Of a stretch of DNA of 64,000 nucleotides, positions 17,965 to 27,848 are shown piece after piece (the first letter of the stretch is position 1; every line of letters begins with the position of its first letter). The notes under the pieces are model-generated. The model saw only the letters and a list, made by a program, of their open reading frames with translations. It ran no database searches and was not told the origin of the DNA. This stretch comes from Berkiella_A sp963976875 (GTDB taxonomy: Bacteria; Pseudomonadota; Gammaproteobacteria; Berkiellales; Berkiellaceae): positions 1-64,000 of the forward strand of contig CAXBML010000016.1 in NCBI GenBank assembly GCA_963976875.1, in the 5' to 3' direction. Both the position numbers and the translations under genes were made by a program.

Positions 17965-19410
17965 TTAAGGTGTAACGACCATAAATACTTGCTGACAAAT
18001 AGTAAATAATGGCGCAGGAAGTATACCAAGTCCCAAAATAGCCAACCCATGTATGCTTAAAACCGCACGCATATCGCTTACACCGCCCACAGCATTGGGT
18101 ATACTTGCCTTCTCGAAGTACATATACCAAACCACTCGCAAATAATAAAAAGCGCCAATAATGGAAAATATAACCCCCACTGCCGCTAACCAAACTAATT
18201 GCATATCAACCAAAGCCTTTAGCACCATAAATTTGGCGTAAAACCCAACGGTCGGAGGCACGCCAGCCAGAGAGAACATGACCAAAAGCATCAGAAAAGA
18301 AATCCAAGGGCTGCGTTGACACAAACCCTTCAGATCTTCTAACTTCTCAAGCTCTATGCCCTTGGCACTTAATAAGATGAGTACGCCAAACGCGCAAGTA
18401 GACATAATCGCATATACAACAACATAGTACATAGCCGGCGCAAAACTTTGCACTGGCGCCGCCAATAGGGCTAGTAATAAAAAGCCAATATGCGCAATAG
18501 TCGAATAAGCCAATAACCGCTTAATATTGGTTTGAGCGATTGCCACTATATTGCCTAAAGCCAAAGATAATAATGCCATGACAATAAAAAACTGTCCCCA
18601 CTCCGTTGCCAATCCAAGCAAGCCATCATTTAGCAGTCTATACACCATACCGAACGCAGCAATTTTAGGCACGCTCCCAATCAACATGACAACGTTCGTT
18701 GGTGCACCCTCATAAACATCAGGTACCCACATATGACAAGGCGCGGCACCTAATTTAAAGGCTATGCCCATAATAATAAACACCATCGCAAAAAGTAATA
18801 AACTCATCTGCGAGGCATTAGCTTGACTAACATAAGCTGATATTGTTTGTAAGTCTATGCTGTTAGTCACACCGTATAAAATAGAAATACCATATAACAA
18901 TAAACCTGAGGCCAAAGCACCCATCACAAAATATTTCATTCCAGCTTCCGCAGGACCAACCTTATCTCGCCGTATAGCCACCAAAACATAAAGCGGCAAT
19001 GATAATAACTCCAAACCCAAATAAATCATTAATAAACTATTAGCCGAGACCAGTAACATCATGCCCAAAGTGGAGAACAGCGCCAATGTATGAAACTCTC
19101 CGCGAGCCATATCTCGATCTCTCACATAAGCTCGGCTATATAATATAACAACGATCATCAGCCCTAGAATGAATAATTTGAGGGTCTGAGACAATGGATC
19201 GGCAATAAACTGCCCTGAAAAAGCCGTGCTACTCGCACCCACTTCTGTCACCCAGCAAGTATAAAAAGTCAAAAATAGCGCCACTTGGCTCATCAGGTAA
19301 GTTAGCCCTTTCCAAGCAGGCTTCAAGTATACGTCTAATAATAATATCAACGTGGTTGCAACACCCAGTACAATTTCAGGCATTAAGAGAGATAAATCTG
19401 CTTGCATCAT
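17965..19410 (-). CDS. nuoN: NADH-quinone oxidoreductase subunit N
   Basis: NuoN is one of three antiporter-like proton-pumping subunits in the membrane arm of complex I. The 481-residue protein has about 14 transmembrane segments. Family motifs include the helix-7 Lys region AFKLGAAPCHMWVPDVYEGAP and KRLLAYSTIAHIGFLLLAL. It is the last gene of the nuoA-N operon, 13 bp after nuoM. The region after its stop codon holds the tRNA-fMet promoter. Confidence 0.96.
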   Translation of the reverse strand: MMQADLSLLMPEIVLGVATTLILLLDVYLKPAWKGLTYLMSQVALFLTFYTCWVTEVGASSTAFSGQFIADPLSQTLKLFILGLMIVVILYSRAYVRDRDMARGEFHTLALFSTLGMMLLVSANSLLMIYLGLELLSLPLYVLVAIRRDKVGPAEAGMKYFVMGALASGLLLYGISILYGVTNSIDLQTISAYVSQANASQMSLLLFAMVFIIMGIAFKLGAAPCHMWVPDVYEGAPTNVVMLIGSVPKIAAFGMVYRLLNDGLLGLATEWGQFFIVMALLSLALGNIVAIAQTNIKRLLAYSTIAHIGFLLLALLAAPVQSFAPAMYYVVVYAIMSTCAFGVLILLSAKGIELEKLEDLKGLCQRSPWISFLMLLVMFSLAGVPPTVGFYAKFMVLKALVDMQLVWLAAVGVIFSIIGAFYYLRVVWYMYFEKASIPNAVGGVSDMRAVLSIHGLAILGLGILPAPLFTICQQVFMVVTP

Positions 19411-19423
19411 CTTCTACTATCAC

Positions 19424-20962
19424 TTATCCAATTTTAGTTTGTGCAATTTGTTCAATAAATGCTTGGGTTGTCACTTCTGTCACTTCAATTAAAGGCTGTG
19501 GCCAAATACCCACAACGAGAACCAAAATAGCCAGAGTCACCAAAAATACTAATTCGCGTTTATTCACGTCTTGCAAAGCAGCAACTTGAGAATTACCGAC
19601 TTCACCAAAAATGACACGCTTAACCATCCAGAGAGTATAGGCAGCCCCTACGATTAAAGTCGTTGCGGCTAAAAAGGCATACCAAAAATTCGCTTGGAAT
19701 GCCGATAAAATAACCATAAACTCGCCAACAAAGCCTGATGTACCCGGCAAACCGGCATTGGCTAACGCAAATAATACGAAGAAACTGGCAAAAATAGGCA
19801 TTTTATTCACAACACCACCATAATCTGCCATTTGGCGAGAATGCATACGGTCGTACAAAATACCAACACATAAAAATAAGGCTCCGGAGACAAAACCGTG
19901 AGATATCATCTGTACGTAGGCGCCTGACACACCTAAGCCAGCGGCTTGTGCTGCACCTGAGCTCTCCAAGCCTAACACCATAAAAATACCCAAAGTCACA
20001 AATCCCATATGCGCGATAGAAGAATAGGCGATGAGCTTTTTCATGTCTTTTTGTGCAAGTGCTATCAACCCGATATAAACAACGGCCACTAACGATAAAA
20101 TAATCACAAATAATTCAAAGCTTCGACTGGCGTCAGGCACAATAGGCAAAATAAATCTTAAAAATCCATAGGCGCCCATTTTCAGCATAATAGCGGCCAA
20201 AATGACTGAGCCGCCTGTTGGCGCCTCCACATGCGCATCTGGCAGCCAGGTATGTACTGGCACCATTGGAATTTTCACGGCAAAAGCAATAAAAAATGCG
20301 GCAAAAATCCATTTTTGTTGTAATAATGTTAACGGGACTTCTTGAAAAGCCGCAATAGAAAATGGCGCACTCAATCCTAGTGTTGTAGATTGCAAATGCA
20401 GATATATTAGAGCAATCAATAAAAATACCGATCCCAAAAAGGTGTATAGAAAAAACTTAACCGTCGCAAAAATACGATTAGGTCCACCCCATACGCCGAT
20501 AATTAAGAACATCGGAATCAGCATGGCTTCCCAAAAAATATAAAACAATATAGAGTCCATTGCCGCAAAAACACCGCACATCAAGCCTTGCATGACTAAA
20601 AACGCCGCCATATAGTGGGCAACTCTATCCTGAATAACTTGCCATGCAGATATAATAACCAACGGTGTAAACACGCAGGTTAGCGCGATCAATGGCATAG
20701 CAAATCCATCTACGCCCAAAGCATAGTTAATATCAAGATTGGGGAACCAAGGTAGATTTTCTACAAATTGCATTGCAGGGGAACTGGTATCAAAACCAAC
20801 CCAAAGTGGGTAACACAATGCCAAACAGACCAATGAGATTGTTAATGCTAGCATACGAGCTAACTTTGGGCGTGCATCGCCCCCAAGAAAAAATATGGCG
20901 GCACCACCGGCAATAGGCAACCAAATCAATAAGCTTAGCAATGGAAATGCAACTTGAAGCAT
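19424..20962 (-). CDS. nuoM: NADH-quinone oxidoreductase subunit M
   Basis: NuoM is an antiporter-like proton channel subunit of the complex I membrane arm. The 512 residues form about 14 transmembrane segments. Visible motifs are FAVKIPMVPVHTWLPDAHVE with the conserved Lys, LIAYSSIAHMGFV and the closing NAGLPGTSGFVGEFM helix. The helix-5 acidic residue is within ILFYIFWEAMLIPMF. It sits between nuoL and nuoN with gaps of 9 and 13 bp, so all three are translated from one message. Confidence 0.97.
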   Translation of the reverse strand: MLQVAFPLLSLLIWLPIAGGAAIFFLGGDARPKLARMLALTISLVCLALCYPLWVGFDTSSPAMQFVENLPWFPNLDINYALGVDGFAMPLIALTCVFTPLVIISAWQVIQDRVAHYMAAFLVMQGLMCGVFAAMDSILFYIFWEAMLIPMFLIIGVWGGPNRIFATVKFFLYTFLGSVFLLIALIYLHLQSTTLGLSAPFSIAAFQEVPLTLLQQKWIFAAFFIAFAVKIPMVPVHTWLPDAHVEAPTGGSVILAAIMLKMGAYGFLRFILPIVPDASRSFELFVIILSLVAVVYIGLIALAQKDMKKLIAYSSIAHMGFVTLGIFMVLGLESSGAAQAAGLGVSGAYVQMISHGFVSGALFLCVGILYDRMHSRQMADYGGVVNKMPIFASFFVLFALANAGLPGTSGFVGEFMVILSAFQANFWYAFLAATTLIVGAAYTLWMVKRVIFGEVGNSQVAALQDVNKRELVFLVTLAILVLVVGIWPQPLIEVTEVTTQAFIEQIAQTKIG

Positions 20963-20971
20963 GCTCGCCCT

Positions 20972-22951
20972 CTATTTATGTAAAATAAGCCAAAGTAATA
21001 ACAGTATCAGCCCAGAAATCATGGCAAACGCATAATGATAGACATAACCTGATTGCAATAATCTAAGTAATCTGGCGCTACCACGCACGGTTTTAATTGT
21101 GCCACCAACAGCAACACCGTCAATCAATCCTTTATCTCCAACCGTCCAGAAAACCCATCCTGTCCCCCGGGTTAGTGCAGCTAACACTTTTTGATTGAAT
21201 ATGTCGAATCCATATTTATTCTCAAGGATAAAGTAAATGGGATAACATATTTTTTTAGTTATTTTAGATAGCGCAGGCGCTATCACATAAAATAGTAGTG
21301 CTACGGCCACACCCGCCATGGCTAAATAAAAGGGTACTGACTGAAAGCCATGTAACGCCATAGCCATCGGGCCATGAAAATCTTGCGCGAATGCCTTCAC
21401 CACATCATGTTCAGGCAACACAAAAATGGTATTGGCAAAATATTCGCCTGTTAATGCGCTACTCGCAAATAAATAACCTATGATTGCAGAAGGTATCGCC
21501 AACAAAACCAAGGGTAACCAGACGACTGCTGGTGCTTCTTTTAAATGTTCTTGTGTATGGGCGTCCATTCTAGGTTTAGTATGGAATACTAAGAAAAACA
21601 TCCTAAAAGAATATAAAGCGGTTACAAATACACTGGATAAAACTGCCCAGTAAGCGATATCCGAGCCCATGATCTGACTAAGATGAATCGCCTCAATAAT
21701 ACTATCTTTAGAATAAAATCCTGAGAGAAATGGGAAACCAATTAATGCGAGGCTACCCACCAACATCGTAAAATAAGTAATAGGCATATATTTACGCAGC
21801 CCACCCATGTTACGAATATCTTGCTCATGGTGCATCACGATAATAACCGCACCCGCGCCTAAGAATAATAATGCCTTAAAAAATGCATGCGTCATGAGAT
21901 GAAACATACCCGCTGCATAGGCAGATGCGCCAGTCGCTGCAATCATATATCCTAACTGGGACAATGTAGAGTAAGCCACCACACGCTTAATATCATTTTG
22001 AACAATCGCAACTAATCCCATCATAAAGCATGTCGTTGCCCCCACTAATAGTACGCAGCTTAATGCCATCTCAGAGTATTCAAATATAGGCGACATTCTG
22101 GCCACCATAAAAACGCCTGCGGTGACCATCGTGGCAGCATGAATTAAAGCAGAAATGGGTGTTGGGCCTTCCATGGAGTCTGGTAACCAAACATGTAAAG
22201 GCATCTGCGCTGATTTTCCCATAGCCCCAACAAACAGCAATAAGCAAATAACAGTAATCCAAGACCAGGGCTGCCCGGCTAAAATTTCAACCGTTGGGTT
22301 TTGGGTTGCAATTTGAGGAACCGCCGCAAAAACAGCAGAGTAATCTAATGTCCCAAAGACTGCTAAAACACCAGCAATACCTAAAAGAAATCCAAAATCA
22401 CCCACTCGGTTTACCAAGAAAGCTTTCATATTCGCAAAGATGGCGGTTTCTTTTTTATACCAAAAACCAATTAACAAGTATGAAACCAAACCAACCGCTT
22501 CCCAGCCAAAAAATAACTGTAAGAAATTATTGGATAACACCAGCATAAACATCGCAAACGTAAATAATGCGATATAACTAAAAAAGCGTTGATAGCCTGC
22601 ATCTTCCGACATATAGCCCACAGTATAAATGTGCACCATCCAGGAGACAAAACTCACAACCATCAACATTAACAAGGTCAATTTATCTAATAAGACACCA
22701 ATATGCAGCTCTAAGCCTGCTATGGATGCCCAGGTATATAATAGAAACTCTGTGCCTTCTTTTAGTGTGCCATCTATTAGCATTAACTTTGCTAGATAAA
22801 TAGAAGCAAAAAAGCTTAAACCGACCGCTAAAATAGCGATACGATGAGTCATCTTTCGTCCCAAGATCTTTCCAAAGAACCCAGCCAAGCATGCTGACAC
22901 CAATGGTGAAAAAACAACCACCAAACAACTATAAAAAGCGCTATTTTGCAT
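20972..22951 (-). CDS. nuoL: NADH-quinone oxidoreductase subunit L
   Basis: NuoL is the largest antiporter-like subunit of complex I and lies at the far end of the membrane arm. The 659 residues include about 16 transmembrane segments and the long C-terminal lateral helix that ties the arm together. GWEAVGLVSYLLIGFWY, KSAQMPLHVWLPDSMEGPTP and KRVVAYSTLSQLGYM are family motifs. It is one base after the nuoK stop region, tightly packed in the operon. Confidence 0.97.
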   Translation of the reverse strand: MQNSAFYSCLVVVFSPLVSACLAGFFGKILGRKMTHRIAILAVGLSFFASIYLAKLMLIDGTLKEGTEFLLYTWASIAGLELHIGVLLDKLTLLMLMVVSFVSWMVHIYTVGYMSEDAGYQRFFSYIALFTFAMFMLVLSNNFLQLFFGWEAVGLVSYLLIGFWYKKETAIFANMKAFLVNRVGDFGFLLGIAGVLAVFGTLDYSAVFAAVPQIATQNPTVEILAGQPWSWITVICLLLFVGAMGKSAQMPLHVWLPDSMEGPTPISALIHAATMVTAGVFMVARMSPIFEYSEMALSCVLLVGATTCFMMGLVAIVQNDIKRVVAYSTLSQLGYMIAATGASAYAAGMFHLMTHAFFKALLFLGAGAVIIVMHHEQDIRNMGGLRKYMPITYFTMLVGSLALIGFPFLSGFYSKDSIIEAIHLSQIMGSDIAYWAVLSSVFVTALYSFRMFFLVFHTKPRMDAHTQEHLKEAPAVVWLPLVLLAIPSAIIGYLFASSALTGEYFANTIFVLPEHDVVKAFAQDFHGPMAMALHGFQSVPFYLAMAGVAVALLFYVIAPALSKITKKICYPIYFILENKYGFDIFNQKVLAALTRGTGWVFWTVGDKGLIDGVAVGGTIKTVRGSARLLRLLQSGYVYHYAFAMISGLILLLLWLILHK

Positions 22952-22952
22952 A

Positions 22953-23258
22953 TTAACCCTTTAATACATCTAATTCTTCGACGTTAATGGTGTGCCGTTT
23001 TCTAAATAGCACAACCAGAATGGCCAAACCAATTGCGGCTTCGGCAGCGGCTACAGTTAAAATAAAAAAGACAAACACGTCTCCCACATAATTTTGTAAG
23101 AAATGTGAGAAAGCCACAAAATTTGTATTCACAGCAAGTAATATCAACTCTATACTCATCAACAAAATAATGACGTTCTTGCGATTAATGTATAGACCAG
23201 CCACACCTATACCAAACAAAATAGCTGACAAACTAAGTATTTGGGTCAAAGTAATCAT
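22953..23258 (-). CDS. nuoK: NADH-quinone oxidoreductase subunit K
   Basis: NuoK is a small, three-helix subunit of the complex I proton path. The 101-residue protein carries the two conserved membrane glutamates, one in LLMSIELILLAVN and one in VAAAEAAIGLAILV. Its start overlaps the nuoJ stop by 4 bp, a classic coupled pair. Confidence 0.97.
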   Translation of the reverse strand: MITLTQILSLSAILFGIGVAGLYINRKNVIILLMSIELILLAVNTNFVAFSHFLQNYVGDVFVFFILTVAAAEAAIGLAILVVLFRKRHTINVEELDVLKG

Positions 23259-23902
23259 GATGGCCTCTTTTCAGAATTCATTTTAATAATTTGCAAACGA
23301 TCTTGCTTACGTACTTGCACTTGATGTCCAATATTTTGTGTTTTCTTAGCTTGTGGTCCTCTAAAAGTTAAGCCAATCGCCGCAATCATGGCGACGAGTA
23401 AAATAATCCCTGCAATCTCAAAGGGTAATAAGAAATCCGAGTAGAGTAATTCACCTAAAGCTTTGACATGACTATAATCAGCTGGTTTCGGGGCTGGTAC
23501 CGGCATATTTTCTAAACCAAATGATGACTGTTGTACTGCGATACACATAATAGCAATTAAAACGCTACCCACCAGAAGGCTTACAGGCCAGTATCTTACA
23601 AAAGACCTAAACATCTGAGGCGCCTCAATATCTATCATCATGATCACAAATAGAAATAAGACCATAACCGCGCCGACGTAGACTAAAACTAAGGTAATGG
23701 CTAAAAACTCAGCCTCCAATAACATCCAAATACCGGCCATAAAAAAGAAGGTTAAAACCAAAAATAGCGCAGCTCGTACTGGGTTTTTAGAAATTACGAC
23801 AGAACAAGCAGATACAACGGCCCAAAATGAGAAGCCATAAAAAATCAATTGTTGCAAAGTCAGATTTGTAACCATTGTGAGCATATTAGACATAGTAAGC
23901 AT
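23255..23902 (-). CDS. nuoJ: NADH-quinone oxidoreductase subunit J
   Basis: NuoJ is a five-helix membrane subunit near the quinone-proton junction of complex I. The 215-residue protein contains the motif NPVRAALFLVLTFFFMAGIW and the pi-bulge region LVYVGAVMVLFLFVIMMIDI. Several Met codons occur at the N-terminus (residues 1, 4, 7 and 10), so the exact start is uncertain within about 10 codons. The C-terminal tail after residue 180 is basic and variable. It overlaps nuoK by 4 bp. Confidence 0.95.
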   Translation of the reverse strand: MLTMSNMLTMVTNLTLQQLIFYGFSFWAVVSACSVVISKNPVRAALFLVLTFFFMAGIWMLLEAEFLAITLVLVYVGAVMVLFLFVIMMIDIEAPQMFRSFVRYWPVSLLVGSVLIAIMCIAVQQSSFGLENMPVPAPKPADYSHVKALGELLYSDFLLPFEIAGIILLVAMIAAIGLTFRGPQAKKTQNIGHQVQVRKQDRLQIIKMNSEKRPS

Positions 23903-23914
23903 GACCTTAAACTT

Positions 23915-24406
23915 TTAACGAAATTCGGAATCTTCTTCACGGCTTTCAGCAATGCGATCTTCATAGCGATCGCCAATAGCCAATAGTTTGTCTTTATCCA
24001 GAATATTTTGTCCACGCTCTAAAATTGCGAAATGTGGCATGTCTGTTTCAACAATAGAATCCACAGGGCATGATTCCTCACAAAACCCACAATAAATGCA
24101 CTTAAATAGATCAATTTCATAGCGGGTGGTACGCCTTGATCCGTCTTCACGTTCTTCTGAATCGATGGTAATCGCTAATGCAGGACAAACTGCTTCGCAT
24201 AGTTTACAGGCAATACAACGCTCTTCCCCATTTGGATATCGCCTTAAAGCATGGACACCACGAAATCTGGCCGACCTCGGTGTTTCTTCTTCTGGGTACT
24301 GTACTGTGATTTTTCGCTTAAACATATGGCGCAAAGTCACCCACATCCCTCTAAGCAACTCCCACAATGTGAAGCTCTTAATATAATGACCAATTTTTCT
24401 CAGCAT
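23915..24406 (-). CDS. nuoI: NADH-quinone oxidoreductase subunit I
   Basis: NuoI carries the two 4Fe-4S clusters (N6a and N6b) that pass electrons to NuoB. Both ferredoxin motifs are intact: CIACKLCEAVCP and CIYCGFCEESCP. The frame is open two codons further upstream with a TTG, but the ATG at 24406 has AAGG 7 bp before it and gives the usual N-terminus with an amphipathic helix (KSFTLWELLRGMWVTL); that yields 163 residues. It follows nuoH by about 9 bp. Confidence 0.96.
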   Translation of the reverse strand: MLRKIGHYIKSFTLWELLRGMWVTLRHMFKRKITVQYPEEETPRSARFRGVHALRRYPNGEERCIACKLCEAVCPALAITIDSEEREDGSRRTTRYEIDLFKCIYCGFCEESCPVDSIVETDMPHFAILERGQNILDKDKLLAIGDRYEDRIAESREEDSEFR

Positions 24407-24415
24407 ATTCAAACC

Positions 24416-25447
24416 TTAAAACCAGGGCCCAATGTGGAACTTAATCATTAAAGTTTCCACGACAATCCAAAAAAATGTAACGGGAATAAAAATTTTCCAA
24501 CCCAAGCGCATAATCTGATCGTATCGAAATCTTGGAAATGTGGCTCTAAACCACAAATACAGAAATAAAAAGAATGCAACTTTCACAAACAACCAAATAA
24601 TGGGTGGTACCCAAAACAGCCATTGTTCTGCCCAAATTTGCCCCTCAAAAGGAGAAAGCCACCCCCCCATAAACAAGATGGCCGCTACAAAAGCCAATAA
24701 GATCATGTTGGCATATTCGGCTAAGAAAAATAATGCAAATGTAATCCCGGCATATTCTACATGGAAACCCGCAACAATTTCGGACTCGCCTTCAGCCACA
24801 TCAAAGGGCGCCCTATTGGTTTCGGCAACTGCGGAAATCCAATAAATAATAAACAGTGGTAACAACGGGATAAAATACCAATGTGACATACCGCCTTGTT
24901 GTGCCATGACTATCTTACCCAGGTTTAAACTACCCGAGGCCATTAATACACCGACTAAACAAAAACCCATGGCTATTTCGTAAGAAACAATTTGCGCCGC
25001 AGAACGCAATGCACCCAAAAAAGCATATTTGGAGTTCGATGCCCAACCAGCAATAATAACGCCATATACGCCTAGCGATGTCATGGCAAGTAGGAATACC
25101 AATCCAGCATTTATATTAGCCAGAACCAAAACATCTGAAAACGGTATCACAGACCAAGCGACTAAAGCCGGGGCCAATGTCAAAATCGGCGCAATTAAGT
25201 ACAAAATCTTATTGGATTTAATGGGTAAGATGACTTCTTTTAACAATAACTTCACAACATCGGCTATAGGTTGCAGTAAACCTAATGGGCCAACACGATT
25301 TGGCCCAATACGGATTTGCATAAAACCAATGACTTTTCGCTCTGCATAAGTTAAGTAGGCCACAGACAAAAGTAGAGGCAATACAATCATGAGACACTTG
25401 GCAACGATCCACAATAAACTGATTAACCACTCTTGTTGCATGATCAT
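24416..25447 (-). CDS. nuoH: NADH-quinone oxidoreductase subunit H
   Basis: NuoH is the eight-helix membrane subunit that forms the quinone chamber of complex I with NuoB and NuoD. The 343 residues contain the conserved loop AERKVIGFMQIRIGPNRVGP, GVYGVIIAGWASNSKYAFLG and ETNRAPFDVAEGESEIVAGF, which carry the acidic residues of the E-channel. It is 3 bp from nuoG in the operon. Confidence 0.97.
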   Translation of the reverse strand: MIMQQEWLISLLWIVAKCLMIVLPLLLSVAYLTYAERKVIGFMQIRIGPNRVGPLGLLQPIADVVKLLLKEVILPIKSNKILYLIAPILTLAPALVAWSVIPFSDVLVLANINAGLVFLLAMTSLGVYGVIIAGWASNSKYAFLGALRSAAQIVSYEIAMGFCLVGVLMASGSLNLGKIVMAQQGGMSHWYFIPLLPLFIIYWISAVAETNRAPFDVAEGESEIVAGFHVEYAGITFALFFLAEYANMILLAFVAAILFMGGWLSPFEGQIWAEQWLFWVPPIIWLFVKVAFFLFLYLWFRATFPRFRYDQIMRLGWKIFIPVTFFWIVVETLMIKFHIGPWF

Positions 25448-25450
25448 TAT

Positions 25451-27847
25451 TTATCCTTCCTGTTTGTGGATATCGACAAAACCATAACTTGCACCAATCT
25501 GACGAGTTGCTTCTATATTATTTGCTGCAAGCACCGCCATATCTGGAATATTAGGATCAACCACAACCACTAAATCTTCCGAACGTCGACCATTTTCTGT
25601 AAGGTAGACTACGTCATTTGGGTTAAAACCAAAATGTTCTGCTGTTTTTGAATTCAATAATACTTTGTCTGTTTGGGCAAACACAGTTGCTTGTAATGCT
25701 TTTGCTCGTCTGGTTATCGAATCGACAGCGTATATAGGGGTAGGCGCTAAGCGTAATAATTTGTCTGTACGCTCTTCTCCTAAAGCTGCATTTAACAATG
25801 GCATCGATAATAAATCAGATTTTTGCTTTTGATGATTCTGATATTGTTGCTTTAATACAGTTTGTATCTCAGTTAGATTATCAAACTTCATCTCTGGCAT
25901 ATCCCACAAACTACCTAACACACGTAATATTTTCCACAATGGCTTACTATTACCATAAGGTTGTGTCACAGATGCAAAACTCTGCCAGTCACCCTGAATA
26001 TTAATAAATGAGCCAGGTGTTTCAGTATGGGGTGCGATCGGTAAAATAATATCGGCATAAGCGCGCAACGAAGGACTATCAAAAACTGAAAAGGAAATAA
26101 CGGCTTTAGCACCACTAAGAGCCCTTAATGTTTGGGGGGCGCTCGCAAAATCAAACTCCGGATCAACATTAAATAATAAATACGCCGACAAAGGCGTATC
26201 CAACATTTGCTGGGTATTTAACCCATTTGTTTTATCCGTGGCAAAGTCGCTTTGATGTGGTATGGCGCCAGAAACCCAGCAACCTGTGCTATTTGCGCCA
26301 TTTGAAACTTCACCCATACTTGCGCCCGATAGCTTCGCTATAATAGCGGACAAATAATAAATATTTGCAGCATCAGGATGAGACCAAGCATAAGCCCCTA
26401 GCAAAATATGCTTGCTTTGGCCTACCAAGCCTTCAACCAATAATTTAGCGTCGTCGCTATATACTGAAATAGCTGAATTATTAGATAATTGACTAAGCAC
26501 AGATTCAGGTATTTGTCCGGCCGTATCTGGATAAACCTCTAGCCATGCTTTAATCACCGCTAATAAACTGCCAACCAAATCGCCTTGCTCTGCAATGACA
26601 TCTTGTTTGATATCAAAATTAAATCTACAAACCAATGGGTTAACAGCAAAAACAGCTGAGCCCTGTTTATGTGCTTTGAAAATACGCGTTGAAATCATGG
26701 GTGCTTCAAAGCGAACATCCGAACCAATCAACAATATATTATCAATGCTTTCTAGTGCATTTAGCGCATCGCCCAAATAAGGCGCTGTTTGATGGTCTTG
26801 GTGCCTAAAGTCAACTTGTCTTAAACGATGATCAATATTGTGGCAATTTTTATTTCTGAGTAATTTTTGTATAAGGTAACTTTCTTCGGTTGTTGCATTG
26901 GGTGAAACAAAAGCACCTAACGCCGCCGGGGAATGTTCTATCACTGCATCTAAGCTTTCAATGACTTTAGGCAAAGCTTCTTCCCAAGAAATAGCGCGCC
27001 ACTCACCATTTTCTTTAATCAATGGGCTGTCTAGTCTATCTTCATATAACGCTTCATAACTGTAACGATCGCGATCACTTATCCAAACTTCATTCACTTT
27101 TTCATTTTCTCTAGGCACGGCACGGATGACTTTGCCGCGGTGGGTATGATAATAGATATTAGAACCCACACAATCATGTGCCCCCACACTGGCGCCTGCC
27201 ATTAATTCCCAGGCTCTGGCTTTAAAAAGAAAGGGTTTAGAGGTTAATGCGCCGACTGGACATAAATCAATCACATTCCCTGATAGCTCGGAGTCAACAC
27301 TGTTCTCTATATAAGTACCTATTTGCATGTGTTCGCCACGGCCTGTTGCGCCTAGCTCACGCATACCAGAGATTTCTTGACCGAAACGCACGCAACGGGT
27401 GCAATGTATGCAGCGGGTCATATCCGTATTAATTAAAGAACCTAAATCTTTGTCTTCAACGCTACGTTTTGTTTCTGAGTAATTTGAATATGATTGACCA
27501 TACCCCAATGCCACATCTTGCAGTTCACACTGACCACCTTGGTCACACACCGGACAATCTAAGGGATGATTTATTAATAAAAATTCCATCACACCCTGTT
27601 GTGCCTCAATCGCTCTTTTTGAGCGAGTATGAATTTTCATACCATCTGTAACAGGCGTAGCACACGCGGGCAAAGGTTTAGGCGCATTTTCGACATCGAC
27701 TAAACACATTCTGCAATTTGCCGCAATCGACAATTTTTTATGGTAACAAAATCGGGGGATGGGAATGCCGGCATTATCTGCAATCTCTATGATCATTGAG
27801 CCTTGATCCACGGTAATGGCTTTGCCATCAATTTCAATTTTTACCAT
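25451..27847 (-). CDS. nuoG: NADH-quinone oxidoreductase subunit G
   Basis: NuoG is the large iron-sulfur subunit of the peripheral arm. The 798-residue protein has an N-terminal 2Fe-2S domain (RFCYHKKLSIAANCRMCLVD), the His-ligated 4Fe-4S motif near HPLDCPVCDQGGQCELQD, a CIHCTRCVRF cluster site, and then a long degenerate molybdopterin-oxidoreductase-like domain from about residue 220. The C-terminal part is the least conserved region. It lies one base downstream of nuoF. Confidence 0.95.
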   Translation of the reverse strand: MVKIEIDGKAITVDQGSMIIEIADNAGIPIPRFCYHKKLSIAANCRMCLVDVENAPKPLPACATPVTDGMKIHTRSKRAIEAQQGVMEFLLINHPLDCPVCDQGGQCELQDVALGYGQSYSNYSETKRSVEDKDLGSLINTDMTRCIHCTRCVRFGQEISGMRELGATGRGEHMQIGTYIENSVDSELSGNVIDLCPVGALTSKPFLFKARAWELMAGASVGAHDCVGSNIYYHTHRGKVIRAVPRENEKVNEVWISDRDRYSYEALYEDRLDSPLIKENGEWRAISWEEALPKVIESLDAVIEHSPAALGAFVSPNATTEESYLIQKLLRNKNCHNIDHRLRQVDFRHQDHQTAPYLGDALNALESIDNILLIGSDVRFEAPMISTRIFKAHKQGSAVFAVNPLVCRFNFDIKQDVIAEQGDLVGSLLAVIKAWLEVYPDTAGQIPESVLSQLSNNSAISVYSDDAKLLVEGLVGQSKHILLGAYAWSHPDAANIYYLSAIIAKLSGASMGEVSNGANSTGCWVSGAIPHQSDFATDKTNGLNTQQMLDTPLSAYLLFNVDPEFDFASAPQTLRALSGAKAVISFSVFDSPSLRAYADIILPIAPHTETPGSFINIQGDWQSFASVTQPYGNSKPLWKILRVLGSLWDMPEMKFDNLTEIQTVLKQQYQNHQKQKSDLLSMPLLNAALGEERTDKLLRLAPTPIYAVDSITRRAKALQATVFAQTDKVLLNSKTAEHFGFNPNDVVYLTENGRRSEDLVVVVDPNIPDMAVLAANNIEATRQIGASYGFVDIHKQEG

Positions 27848-27848
27848 G

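Noticed and set aside
26595..26780. Small frames on the plus strand across the nuo operon
   Set aside because: All overlap conserved nuo genes on the opposite strand and have no homology or ribosome sites.
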